From Candidatus Treponema excrementipullorum (GTDB taxonomy: Bacteria; Spirochaetota; Spirochaetia; Treponematales; Treponemataceae), in NCBI GenBank assembly GCA_018883625.1, contig JAHLFV010000190.1, positions 1-22,615 on the forward strand: DNA of 22,615 nt. Direction: 5' to 3'. How positions within the stretch are numbered: the stretch's first letter is position 1; every line of letters begins with the position of its first letter. A program made the translations under genes and the position numbers. Positions 1 through 7,164 of the stretch are shown in pieces. Under the pieces are notes generated by a model. That model was not told where the DNA came from and made no database searches. It saw only the letters and a list, made by a program, of their open reading frames with translations.

Positions 1-10
1 GTAGGAATGA

Positions 11-50
11 AAAAAAAACGTAGCTTTTAAGTATAAGCAAAGCGTTTTTT
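11..50 (-). terminator. A/T-rich hairpin, possible terminator of the cas operon
   Basis: Bases 13-20 (AAAAAACG) pair with 43-50 (CGTTTTTT), with a smaller inner GCTT/AAGC pairing. On the minus strand the hairpin ends in eight T, so it could stop transcripts leaving cas2. On the plus strand it ends in six T and could equally stop a transcript coming from the left. It is weak because the stem is mostly A-T pairs. Confidence 0.4.
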
Positions 51-51
51 C

Positions 52-80
52 TTGACAAATTTTTATATGTGCTTTACTAT
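52..80 (+). promoter_or_regulatory. Sigma-70 promoter of the small RNA
   Basis: A perfect -35 box TTGACA (52-57) is followed by a 17-base spacer and a -10 box TACTAT (75-80). Transcription should start near position 87. The same TACTAT -10 form occurs in the rex promoter at 8297-8302. This is the best-matching promoter in the window and it has no downstream reading frame, which points to an RNA gene. Confidence 0.8.
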
Positions 81-86
81 AAAGAT

Positions 87-162
87 ACCATATTTTGTTT
101 GAGAGAATGTCTCTAATAAGACATTAGTCGCAAACTGCCCCCTTTTAGGGGGTCTTTTTTTT
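87..162 (+). ncRNA. Probable tracrRNA of the type II CRISPR system
   Basis: A transcript of about 75 bases is framed by a consensus promoter and a strong terminator. The 5' part (about 87-117) would be the anti-repeat. It starts ACCAT, as the Streptococcus pyogenes anti-repeat does (its partner is ATGGT in the repeat). It is followed by CTAATAAG...TTAGTCG, reminiscent of the TTAAAATAAGGCTAGTCCG nexus of that RNA. In the free RNA, AATGTCT (106-112) pairs perfectly with AGACATT (119-125), and GTTTG (97-101) pairs with CAAAC (131-135). It lies beside cas2, convergent to the cas genes. The small RNA gene itself is well supported; its identity as tracrRNA is an inference, because the array that would prove complementarity is not in the window. 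Confidence 0.65.
138..162 (+). terminator. Intrinsic terminator of the small RNA
   Basis: CCCCC (138-142), loop TTTTA and GGGGG (148-152) are followed by TC and eight T (155-162). This is a textbook rho-independent terminator, and it stops three bases before the cas2 stop codon on the other strand. Confidence 0.85.
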
Positions 163-164
163 AT

Positions 165-491
165 CTAGAACAGGAGGATTCCTTGTTCCGGTTCGTCTAA
201 ATCTTTTCTTAACCCGCCAAAGTAGTTTTGTGTCATGCCAAATTGCCTGTCTGTAAGAAAAAAGACAGTAACGTGCCCGTTGTTGGGAACAAGTTTACCT
301 ACTTCCTTGGAAATGCGTTCTGCTTTTTCTTTACTATCACAATAATAAGCATAGAACGACAGTTGTAAGCGTGTAAAACCAAGTTTTAGTAAATCATTAC
401 GAAAATTATTAGCTTTTCTTATGTCTGCCTTAGTTATGGTTGATATATCAAAGCCCACTAATAACCACATAGTTTTATATGCTGAAATCAT
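165..491 (-). CDS. cas2: CRISPR-associated protein Cas2 (type II)
   Basis: This is a small protein of the Cas2 ferredoxin-like fold. As a dimer it bridges two Cas1 dimers in the spacer integration complex. The first strand reads LLVGFDIST, with the conserved acidic residue at D15, and is followed by a charged helix (KADIRKANNFRNDLLKLGF). A central LQLSFYAYYC strand, a VTVFFLTDRQF strand and a C-terminal tail fit type II Cas2 proteins of about 100 residues. The first ATG overlaps the end of cas1 by 17 bases. The second ATG (Met8, codon at 468-470) begins just after the cas1 stop and would give a more usual short N-terminus. Neither has a clear Shine-Dalgarno sequence, so translation is probably coupled to cas1. 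Confidence 0.92.
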   Translation of the reverse strand: MISAYKTMWLLVGFDISTITKADIRKANNFRNDLLKLGFTRLQLSFYAYYCDSKEKAERISKEVGKLVPNNGHVTVFFLTDRQFGMTQNYFGGLRKDLDEPEQGILLF

Positions 492-1380
492 ACGTAAATT
501 TCGGAAAGACTACACTTGTTTCTTTACGTTCAAGATACAAGATATAGCTTCTTACATAGTTTTGAATTGCAAAAGTCAATTCCTGTTTTTGTTCTCCAAA
601 GGTTACGGAATGTTTTGTTATTCCAATAAGTATCTTTTTTAAAGAAGGTGTTATGGAATCTTGGGTATGGGGTAATTCCAGTATTTTACTTACATACATA
701 TCTGCTAAAGGACGTAGCGGTTCCATCAGGTCATCAACAAGACAATAGGGATTATGTTTATTAGAATGAAAAATACCAAATACAGGAGCTAATCCCATGG
801 AAACAACTGCCCGAGCCACACAGGAACGGATAATAGTGTAGCCGTAATTTAAAAGTGCATTGACAAATGACTCTTCTTTTCTTGAAAAGTGCGGTCCATA
901 TATTTTTGAAAAATAAATTTGAGCACCCTGGGCTTCGTAGTTTAAAGTATCTCCGGAATGTACCTTTTTTGATAACGCATTAAGAGTTTCTGCTTCTCTT
1001 AAAAAACCGTGTACTTGCAGATGTTGGCTTTGATTATACAGTTTTTCTTGTATGATACACTTCCATGCTTGTTTTTTTTGGGCTTGGCTTGCCTGTATCT
1101 GTAAATTAAATCGTTCTGCCGTATCTCCGTGTTGGAATACGGGCAAAACCATTCCACAGGGAACATGAACTGCGTCACAAAAAATTAAAGGAATGTTGGA
1201 CTCTATACATTTCCTGATAAATTCATCGGAGTAGGTTATCCTACCCCCATGACACAGAATACTGTGAATATCTGTGAAAGAAGAAGTCACAACTGTTTTA
1301 CCGTCTTTTTTGACGGCTAAACAGTTGTGGTCTACATGAAGAAAATAATCATCTCCGGCTAAATCAAGTATTTTCCACAT
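475..1380 (-). CDS. cas1: CRISPR-associated endonuclease/integrase Cas1 (type II)
   Basis: Cas1 integrates new spacers into the CRISPR array as a complex with Cas2. The 301-residue length is normal for type II. An N-terminal beta domain (about 1-85) contains the SFTDIHSILCHGGRITYSDEF segment. An all-helical catalytic domain follows. The metal-binding residues are E149 (in NYEAQGAQIYF), H205 (in GIFHSNKHNPYCLVDDL) and E220 (in DDLMEPLRP), all present, and the numbering equals that of Streptococcus pyogenes Cas1. Its start overlaps the end of cas9 by 17 bases and its end overlaps the first cas2 start by 17 bases, so the three genes form one operon. The gene appears intact. Confidence 0.96.
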   Translation of the reverse strand: MWKILDLAGDDYFLHVDHNCLAVKKDGKTVVTSSFTDIHSILCHGGRITYSDEFIRKCIESNIPLIFCDAVHVPCGMVLPVFQHGDTAERFNLQIQASQAQKKQAWKCIIQEKLYNQSQHLQVHGFLREAETLNALSKKVHSGDTLNYEAQGAQIYFSKIYGPHFSRKEESFVNALLNYGYTIIRSCVARAVVSMGLAPVFGIFHSNKHNPYCLVDDLMEPLRPLADMYVSKILELPHTQDSITPSLKKILIGITKHSVTFGEQKQELTFAIQNYVRSYILYLERKETSVVFPKFTYDFSI

Positions 1381-4300
1381 GATTATGAGACATATCCTTA
1401 TCTTTTAGTATGGGTGAAACATATTCCACAAATCCTAAAGATGAAAGTATTATTTTGCGGACGTTACATTTTTGCATTGAAGAAATTGTAAAAGAGGCAT
1501 CTTGTCCTATTTTTGATTTTGCAATGTGGCTAAAGAAAATTTGTACTGTATTTCCTATTTCTGTAAAAGTAGCCACCCGTACAATTGCTCTATGGGCTAA
1601 AGAATTAGGCAAGTGAATGCGAGATAATTTATTTATTGCTGCTTCTTTCTTTCCCGGTTGTACTTCCGGAGCTTCAATTTCAAGTGTATCGCCTTGGTAA
1701 ATTCTTTCCAGTAAAGTATACCCTTGTTTTTTATACCGTGGTTCAAAGCCTTTTTTGTTCCATTCTACTTTTCTGATGATTTCTGCTTGTAGTTTTCCTG
1801 TGTTGTCATGGTAAAAATCTATACATAAATTTTCACCTGTATCGTAAGCAAATCCCTTGGTTTCAGCTGTAGGTTCTTTTGCAACAAAAACTTTTTGTCG
1901 TGTTACATTAGATAAAGACCAGTAAAAACCTCCTGTTGTTTCAAAGGCTTTTTTAGCCACTGCTGCGTCAGTAATGGCTCGTTCCCGTTTACCTTCTTTT
2001 TTAGCAATTTCATTTTCTTCTTGCAAAGCTGCTTTTGCACCAATTAGATTGGCAAGTACTGCTTCACATTGCCGTTGGTTGTGTGCAATAAGTTTTTCTA
2101 TCTTTTCTTTTTCCTCCGGTCTTCTATTTTGTAACCTATCTCCGCTGAACATTTTTGGTATAAGGATTTCTGAAATTGCAGTGGGTAGTTCCCCTGTAAT
2201 CTTTGTTGTATCTATAGCTGTTAGCTTTTTCTTAACAAGAAATACCAAGTCGTTTTTGTCAGCTATTAAAATGTTGTATATCGTGTCTTTTAGTAGTTGT
2301 CCATTTTTGTTTGTATCGCATTTTAAACTGACTCTGGCTTTGTTCTTGAGTAAATCTCTTACCTCTTCTTGGAATACAGAGGCATAATCGTTAAAATTTT
2401 CATCAATTCTATCAACATAATCAGCAAGATTTCCCGGAACAGGTATTTTCTTTTCGGCATAACTCAGTGGTATATTTTTACCGTGAAGGGTATTTATCAA
2501 TTGAACATAGGAGCGGGTACAATAGGCGATAACCAAAGCATCCAATGCGTGATGTCTGTTGTCCATTCTGTTTTTCTTTGTATCGAGGCCTTGTGTATCG
2601 TCCTTGAGTATATGCAAGTTTCCTAATTCATGGGTAATACTTTGTAAATTCCATGCATTTCGTAACACAGCTGTAATGCCACCTTGCAAAGTTGTAACCG
2701 GGAAACCTTTATGGTTTATTTTTTGAGGATATAAGCATGCCAAATATTCCTGGGCGGCTTTTGTGATATAACTCGTATCGGATTTAAAGCGGGAAGTAAA
2801 ACCTCTGTTTTTTAAGTAGTTTGCATACTCTTCTTCCGTACACAAAAAACGCCAACGCTTACTGCGCATATTGGGATTGTCTTCCAAATAGTGCAGGATA
2901 CTTGCCCATTTTTCTGTTCCGCCAAAGGCTGCAAAGGGGATTCTTTTTCCTTTTGTGGCGTTGCAACTTCGATGAGCTAATACTAAATTGGATTCGGAAC
3001 TATCTCCTGTGTCGGCTTCCGGGAAAATATGGTCTATATCAACTTTGTTTTGTGCTACGGCATCAGGGTTGATTGTCTCAAGACAATATGGACATGTTAA
3101 ATTTTGTTTTTCCAATAAATCAAAGGCTTTAATATATCTGGGTGGCAGATTTTGAGGTACACAGTATTGTTTGTACAATTCTTCTCGTTGTTTTTCCCGT
3201 GCATTTTGGGCTTTTGATAGTTTGTCTCTTTTTTCTTCTCCGATTTTTAATTCCCGAGATGTTTCTATAGCGATTTCTGCGGGTTTTTGCCCCAAAACTT
3301 CGATTAGTTCATTTACAAGTTTTTGGGTTTCATTGAGTACTTGATGTACTACAGGATTTGCTATACGACCATACTTGTCTTCTTTACTGCATGTATGGGG
3401 CTTGGTGAAGCCGGGGGAATTTATTTTGTCTTTAAAAGCAGTATGCCACGCTTTACCCATTAAAGCTTGAGTCTTTCCTGTTAAAATTTCTCCATAATAG
3501 GGTAGTTTGTCATAAACAGTTTTTTTTGTTTCTACAGGAAGCTTTCCATCTTCTACAGCTTTATCAAGGGCAACTGTCCAACTTTCTCCATTTTTAATGT
3601 AGTCAAGCAAAATTGTCATGGCAGTTTTTCCTACAGGAGCATAATCCCCTATAAGTTGTACAGTTCTGAGAGCATCTTGTGCTTCCTCAGGTGTCAGATT
3701 ATAATCTGACACGAGTTTTTTTATCAGTTTTTGGTCATCAGGGCAGTTGACCCATAAAGCAAGAAAAGAATCTTTTTGATCCTCTGTGAACTGTTGCCAA
3801 AATTTTTTTTCTTCTAGGGTTTTAAATCGGAATCCAACAAGTTTTTGTGTTCCTTCTGTTTTTCCTTGAAGTATTATTTTGTAATTTTCATACTGAGGTA
3901 ATAGTTTTTTTACTGTTTGTCCTGTTATGGTGTTACCGGAACGCAAATACTTAAACAGAATTTGTTTATCTTCTTGTGAAAAGGGTCTTGCTTTGTATAT
4001 AACGGTATCTCGCTCATTGATTGGTTCTGCTACACTGGCATTATTTAATGCTTCATATAATCTACGTTCTTCATTCAGAAAATGACATTTAGGTAATTTG
4101 AGTTCTGTAGGGAAGAATGGACAATTACCTGCTTCCGGTACAAGTTTTTCATTTTCATAATTTATTGCATCTGTAATTTTTTGTATTACGGAATCTGTTA
4201 GGATACTATGAAACTGTTTCTGTGTGGTGAGTAGTTGTTGTACTTCACTAAGAATAACATCTCGTGTAGGCAACGGAATATCTTTTCGTGATTGTAAATT

Positions 4301-4936
4301 TCTAAATCCAAGAGTTTTTTCTTTATTTGCCTCATGCAAGATTTCTATATAGGTCGTTAGATTGTTTTCTTTTGCAAGTTGCGTTGTAGTATTTTCTTGT
4401 TCTCGCTGTTTTTTTTCTTCATCGGATTGAGCTTCATCCAAGAATGTTCGGACAGAAGAAGAACCTCGGTGATTAGCGATATGATATAAACAGTATCCCA
4501 ATTCTTGAAGGGATAATTCTTGTTTTAACCCTTTGTATCGTAATTCATAGGGATCTTGTTTCTGTACTTCGGCAGAAAACCGGGTGTCAGCTGTATTCTG
4601 TGTCAATTTCTGTGTGAAAGGAAGCATCATATTATACTGAGCAAGTAACTTCCATAGGTATGTTAGCCTGTTTCTTTTATGACGAATGGAATTTCTTTGA
4701 CCTCTTTTTTCTCTTCTTTCTGCTGCTCCCGTGGATGCAGAAAATATTCGTGAACCTAGTATTATAACTTCACCGGGATATAATTCTTCGTTTTTTTCTT
4801 CTAAAACAACGGCACAATAACCAATAGACCCAACTCCTAAATCTAAACCTAAACGATAAGGACGTCCCTGTAATTGGTTTTTAAACTTTTCAGCTTCCTG
4901 TGTATAACAAGCTCTTTTGGTTTGTTTTTTGCTCAT
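1364..4936 (-). CDS. cas9: CRISPR-associated RNA-guided endonuclease Cas9, 1190 aa
   Basis: Cas9 is a crRNA:tracrRNA-guided DNA endonuclease that cuts both strands of invading DNA. RuvC-I is YRLGLDLGVGSIG with D32. The arginine-rich bridge helix spans about 71-91 (AAERREKRGQRNSIRHKRNR). The helical recognition lobe covers about 95-545. RuvC-II is AEIAIETSREL with E558. The HNH domain spans about 612-670, with H636 in DIDHIFPE and N659 in RSCNATKGK. RuvC-III is NRHHALDALVIAYC with H796 and D799. The PAM-interacting region is C-terminal (from about 1000). All nuclease residues are present. The HNH also has a CPYC pair (615-618). From memory it resembles Sphaerochaeta globosa Cas9 (about 1180 residues). 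Absence of csn2 and cas4 suggests type II-C. The start is supported by AAGGAAG nine bases upstream. Confidence 0.97.
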   Translation of the reverse strand: MSKKQTKRACYTQEAEKFKNQLQGRPYRLGLDLGVGSIGYCAVVLEEKNEELYPGEVIILGSRIFSASTGAAERREKRGQRNSIRHKRNRLTYLWKLLAQYNMMLPFTQKLTQNTADTRFSAEVQKQDPYELRYKGLKQELSLQELGYCLYHIANHRGSSSVRTFLDEAQSDEEKKQREQENTTTQLAKENNLTTYIEILHEANKEKTLGFRNLQSRKDIPLPTRDVILSEVQQLLTTQKQFHSILTDSVIQKITDAINYENEKLVPEAGNCPFFPTELKLPKCHFLNEERRLYEALNNASVAEPINERDTVIYKARPFSQEDKQILFKYLRSGNTITGQTVKKLLPQYENYKIILQGKTEGTQKLVGFRFKTLEEKKFWQQFTEDQKDSFLALWVNCPDDQKLIKKLVSDYNLTPEEAQDALRTVQLIGDYAPVGKTAMTILLDYIKNGESWTVALDKAVEDGKLPVETKKTVYDKLPYYGEILTGKTQALMGKAWHTAFKDKINSPGFTKPHTCSKEDKYGRIANPVVHQVLNETQKLVNELIEVLGQKPAEIAIETSRELKIGEEKRDKLSKAQNAREKQREELYKQYCVPQNLPPRYIKAFDLLEKQNLTCPYCLETINPDAVAQNKVDIDHIFPEADTGDSSESNLVLAHRSCNATKGKRIPFAAFGGTEKWASILHYLEDNPNMRSKRWRFLCTEEEYANYLKNRGFTSRFKSDTSYITKAAQEYLACLYPQKINHKGFPVTTLQGGITAVLRNAWNLQSITHELGNLHILKDDTQGLDTKKNRMDNRHHALDALVIAYCTRSYVQLINTLHGKNIPLSYAEKKIPVPGNLADYVDRIDENFNDYASVFQEEVRDLLKNKARVSLKCDTNKNGQLLKDTIYNILIADKNDLVFLVKKKLTAIDTTKITGELPTAISEILIPKMFSGDRLQNRRPEEKEKIEKLIAHNQRQCEAVLANLIGAKAALQEENEIAKKEGKRERAITDAAVAKKAFETTGGFYWSLSNVTRQKVFVAKEPTAETKGFAYDTGENLCIDFYHDNTGKLQAEIIRKVEWNKKGFEPRYKKQGYTLLERIYQGDTLEIEAPEVQPGKKEAAINKLSRIHLPNSLAHRAIVRVATFTEIGNTVQIFFSHIAKSKIGQDASFTISSMQKCNVRKIILSSLGFVEYVSPILKDKDMSHNHVENT

Positions 4937-5023
4937 GTGTACTTCCTTGATAATTATAAAACGGATAACACATTATAACATATATTTTTATATTTGGAAG
5001 TTTTTTTTATACAATTATATAGA

Positions 5024-5052
5024 ATTATAAGATTATAGCATTGTTAGTACAA
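5024..5052 (-). promoter_or_regulatory. Candidate promoter of the cas9-cas1-cas2 operon
   Basis: On the minus strand TTGTAC (5052-5047), a 17-base spacer and TATAAT (5029-5024) form a good sigma-70 promoter about 90 bases upstream of the cas9 ATG. A second TATAAT (4977-4972) is nearer but has only a poor -35 (CTTCCA). Apart from this and a terminator-like hairpin near 5168, the stretch 4937-5260 is very A/T-rich and shows nothing coding. Confidence 0.55.
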
Positions 5053-5167
5053 TCTTTTTCTGAAAATCCTTACGAAAAGGAGACTCTTTTTTCTGGATTT
5101 CATGCTATATCTTCTATTACGGTTAGATGTTTGTAACTAAATATTTGTGATGTATCAGTAAAACAAA

Positions 5168-5202
5168 GTTTGGGGAAATCATTTAAATTCCCAACCTTTT
5201 TT
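5168..5202 (+). terminator. Terminator-like hairpin
   Basis: TTTGGGGAA (5169-5177) can pair, with a bulge, with TTCCCAA (5188-5194). CC and six T follow. It looks like a rho-independent terminator on the plus strand, but no plus-strand gene lies upstream, so it may be the relic of a lost gene or lie in the leader of the truncated Rpn-like gene. Confidence 0.3.
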
Positions 5203-5260
5203 CTCCGAATCCGTCGAAAATCACCTCTTTAAAGCAATAATTACTATAGGAGGTGCAACG

Positions 5261-5356
5261 ATGAAAGAATGGAAAGACCTAACATTAACAGACGACTATT
5301 TATTTAGTCAAATCATGAGACCCTGTCATAAAAAGTGTGTAAATGGCAGGGATTAA
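5261..5356 (+). pseudogene. Truncated 5' end of an Rpn/PD-(D/E)XK transposase-like nuclease gene
   Basis: An AGGAGG ribosome binding site (5249-5254) stands six bases before an ATG. The reading frame starts MKEWKDLTLTDDYLFSQIM and then runs into sequence from the end of an IS256-type element at about 5319, stopping at 5356. The start resembles the N-terminus of the Rpn (recombination-promoting nuclease)/PDDEXK family, which usually opens with a basic, LT-x-DD-[YF]-x-F motif and runs to about 300 residues. No downstream part of this family is found beyond the right end of the element (after 7445), so the rest was deleted, not merely interrupted. Only about 19 family residues can be seen, so the assignment is moderate. 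Confidence 0.55.
5319..5349 (+). repeat. Left terminal inverted repeat of the IS256-type remnant
   Basis: Read inward on the plus strand it begins GACCCTGTCATAAAAAG and ends GTGTAAATGGCAG. Compared without gaps to the inward reading of the other end (7445 to 7415), 24 of 31 bases agree, including the shared CCCTGT and TGTGTAAATGGC blocks. Confidence 0.7.
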
Positions 5357-5486
5357 TTAAAGCCGGGAACACGCCCGTCAAATAAAATTGCAAACTGATT
5401 AACAGCCAGTCCCCAATCTTTAATGGGCATAGTCCAGCGGGCATACTACGCAGAAACAAGTACAGACAGGAAAAATTTTCTTCCAT
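5353..5486 (-). pseudogene. C-terminal remnant of an IS256-family transposase
   Basis: On the minus strand, bases 5445-5353 read ARWTMPIKDWGLAVNQFAIL and then FDGRVPGFN before a stop. This is the typical end of IS256/Mutator transposases (consensus close to KWTMPIRNWGLALNQF). Upstream, the in-frame reading is broken by a TAG at 5446-5448. The matching sequence (LYLFLRSM, like LYLATMNI) continues in another frame up to about 5486, showing a frameshift. Only some 45 residues of a roughly 400-residue protein remain, so it is inactive. The DDE catalytic core is absent. Confidence 0.7.
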
Positions 5487-5573
5487 AACATAGTGAAATT
5501 TATCCCTCCTGCTTAGTTCAATTACCTAGAATTGACGGATACGAAGAGATTAGTCACGCCCCAGTTTGAGTTC

Positions 5574-7010
5574 TTACAATTCTATGAATAAATCATCCAT
5601 TGTAACTTGGCTGGAAATTCGCTGGCTGTACATATTTAACTTAACACCATAAGTCGTTACAAATGTAAGCTGCAATGCTTTTTTTGTTCCCGTTTTTTCC
5701 TGAAATCTGTGAATTTTTCTGCGAATATTTAAATCATAATCCTTATCTATGGAATACTCATCGTTAGAGAATTTCATTTCACAAATATTAATGACCCGAT
5801 CCCTTCGGTCTATCAGCATATCAATCTGGGCACCTTCATGTTCATTATCAGCCTTTGCATACCAGGTCGATTCTGTAGACAGTACACCTGAAATTCCTAT
5901 CTTATGCTTTATTTGTCTTATATGGTCTTTACACAACTGTTCAAAAGTAAAACCGGCCCATGATTTTCTCATTGGATTATCCAAAGCATTTGACCAGAAA
6001 TTTTCATCTTTTCCTGCATTATCTTTTACGAATTTTAGGTAAAACATTGTGTAAAAATCTGCCAGTTGATATTTGGTCTGCCGCTTTTTATTTCCATAAA
6101 AGGGATATTCTCTGACAAAACCTGAAGCAACAAGATTTCTCAGTATCTTTGTAAGAATTGTATTATCACTCAATTTTGATTCTTCTACGAGCTCTTTTCT
6201 GGTCAGCCCTATTTTTTTAGTAAAAAGTGTTTCTACAATTTTGATATATGCTTCACTATTCGAAAACAGCGTATTGTATAGGCGGTCAAATTCATCCCAT
6301 AACACAGCTTTCTTTTTAAAAAACAGATTGTCTATATTAGCACTATAGGGAATTGATCCTTTTAATAAATTAAGGTAATACGGAATACCACCAACAATCA
6401 TATAACATTCACAGATATCGTATCTGTTCCAGATAATATTCCGGGATAACAAGAATTGTTCAGTCTCATGTAATGTAAATGGTTCAAGGTAGATTCTGCA
6501 GTTCTGTCGGTTAAAGAGGCCGCCTTTGTTATGGTCAATATTTTCGATAAGCCACGATGTTGCAGAACCGCAGACAATCAACATCAGGTTATTTTTTGCA
6601 GAACCATAGCTATTCCAAAAATACTCAAATGCCGGTAAGAATCCTGATTTATGATTATCTAACCACGGCATTTCGTCAAAGAAGACAACCTGTTTTTCAT
6701 CATTTGGTAAAGAGTCAATATAATCCCTTAACTGAAAAAAAGCTTCTCTCCAGTTTTTGGGAGCCGAAATATCTGCTTTTGATTTTCTTTTCAGTTCTTC
6801 ATAAAAGTTATTAAGCTGTTCTTCTCTGTTTTGATTGAAATCACCAACCAATTTAAAAGAAAACTTATTATCGAAAGTTTGATTTACAAGAAATGTTTTG
6901 CCAACACGCCTCCGACCATATAAGATAATGAGCTGAGATACAGGGGATGCGTAGCATTCCTTTAACTGCTGAATTTCTTTTTGTCTTCCAATAATCAAAT
7001 TTTCACTCAT
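5574..7010 (-). CDS. AAA ATPase with C-terminal DUF234/PD-(D/E)XK-like nuclease domain
   Basis: A 478-residue protein of the archaeal-type ATPase (PF01637) plus DUF234 class. The N-terminal P-loop domain shows Walker A GRRRVGKT (32-39), Walker B VVFFDE (108-113), a sensor strand LMLIVCGSATS (142-152) and a GLFNR segment (164-168) that may hold an arginine finger. A GGIPYYL motif (207-213) precedes a winged-helix region (about 255-305, TRKELVEESKLSDNTILTKI). The C-terminal part has the spaced acidic and lysine residues of a PD-(D/E)XK nuclease: E357, D397 in GAQIDMLID, E411 and K413 in CEMKF. The biological role of this family is not established. It is soluble, with no signal peptide or membrane segment. 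It lies inside an IS256-type carcass next to a CRISPR-Cas locus, which marks it as accessory DNA. No Shine-Dalgarno is seen; TTGATT-17-TATAAA directly upstream could give a nearly leaderless mRNA. Confidence 0.85.
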   Translation of the reverse strand: MSENLIIGRQKEIQQLKECYASPVSQLIILYGRRRVGKTFLVNQTFDNKFSFKLVGDFNQNREEQLNNFYEELKRKSKADISAPKNWREAFFQLRDYIDSLPNDEKQVVFFDEMPWLDNHKSGFLPAFEYFWNSYGSAKNNLMLIVCGSATSWLIENIDHNKGGLFNRQNCRIYLEPFTLHETEQFLLSRNIIWNRYDICECYMIVGGIPYYLNLLKGSIPYSANIDNLFFKKKAVLWDEFDRLYNTLFSNSEAYIKIVETLFTKKIGLTRKELVEESKLSDNTILTKILRNLVASGFVREYPFYGNKKRQTKYQLADFYTMFYLKFVKDNAGKDENFWSNALDNPMRKSWAGFTFEQLCKDHIRQIKHKIGISGVLSTESTWYAKADNEHEGAQIDMLIDRRDRVINICEMKFSNDEYSIDKDYDLNIRRKIHRFQEKTGTKKALQLTFVTTYGVKLNMYSQRISSQVTMDDLFIEL

Positions 7011-7164
7011 AATCTATTTATAATACTAAATACCGGGAAAATCAATTATTATGCGCGGTTATCTTGTTAAATTTTAGACATAACAGCGAATATTTTATTC
7101 TGATTTTCCACACTCTCAAAAATTAAATCACACCTCCAATTCATCGTAAGCTTACCATTACTCA

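Noticed and set aside
97..135. A 39-base unit beginning GTTTG and ending CAAAC, looking like a lone CRISPR repeat
   Set aside because: It occurs once, has an internal perfect hairpin, and lies between a promoter and a terminator, so it belongs to the small RNA and not to an array.
1974..2387. Plus-strand reading frames opposite cas9, for example 1974-2387 and 2369-2626
   Set aside because: They are antisense to a gene with clear domain structure, lack ribosome binding sites and match no family I recognise.
5518..5535. TCAATT/AATTGA hairpin after the ATPase gene as a terminator
   Set aside because: The stem has six mostly A-T pairs and no T-run on either strand.
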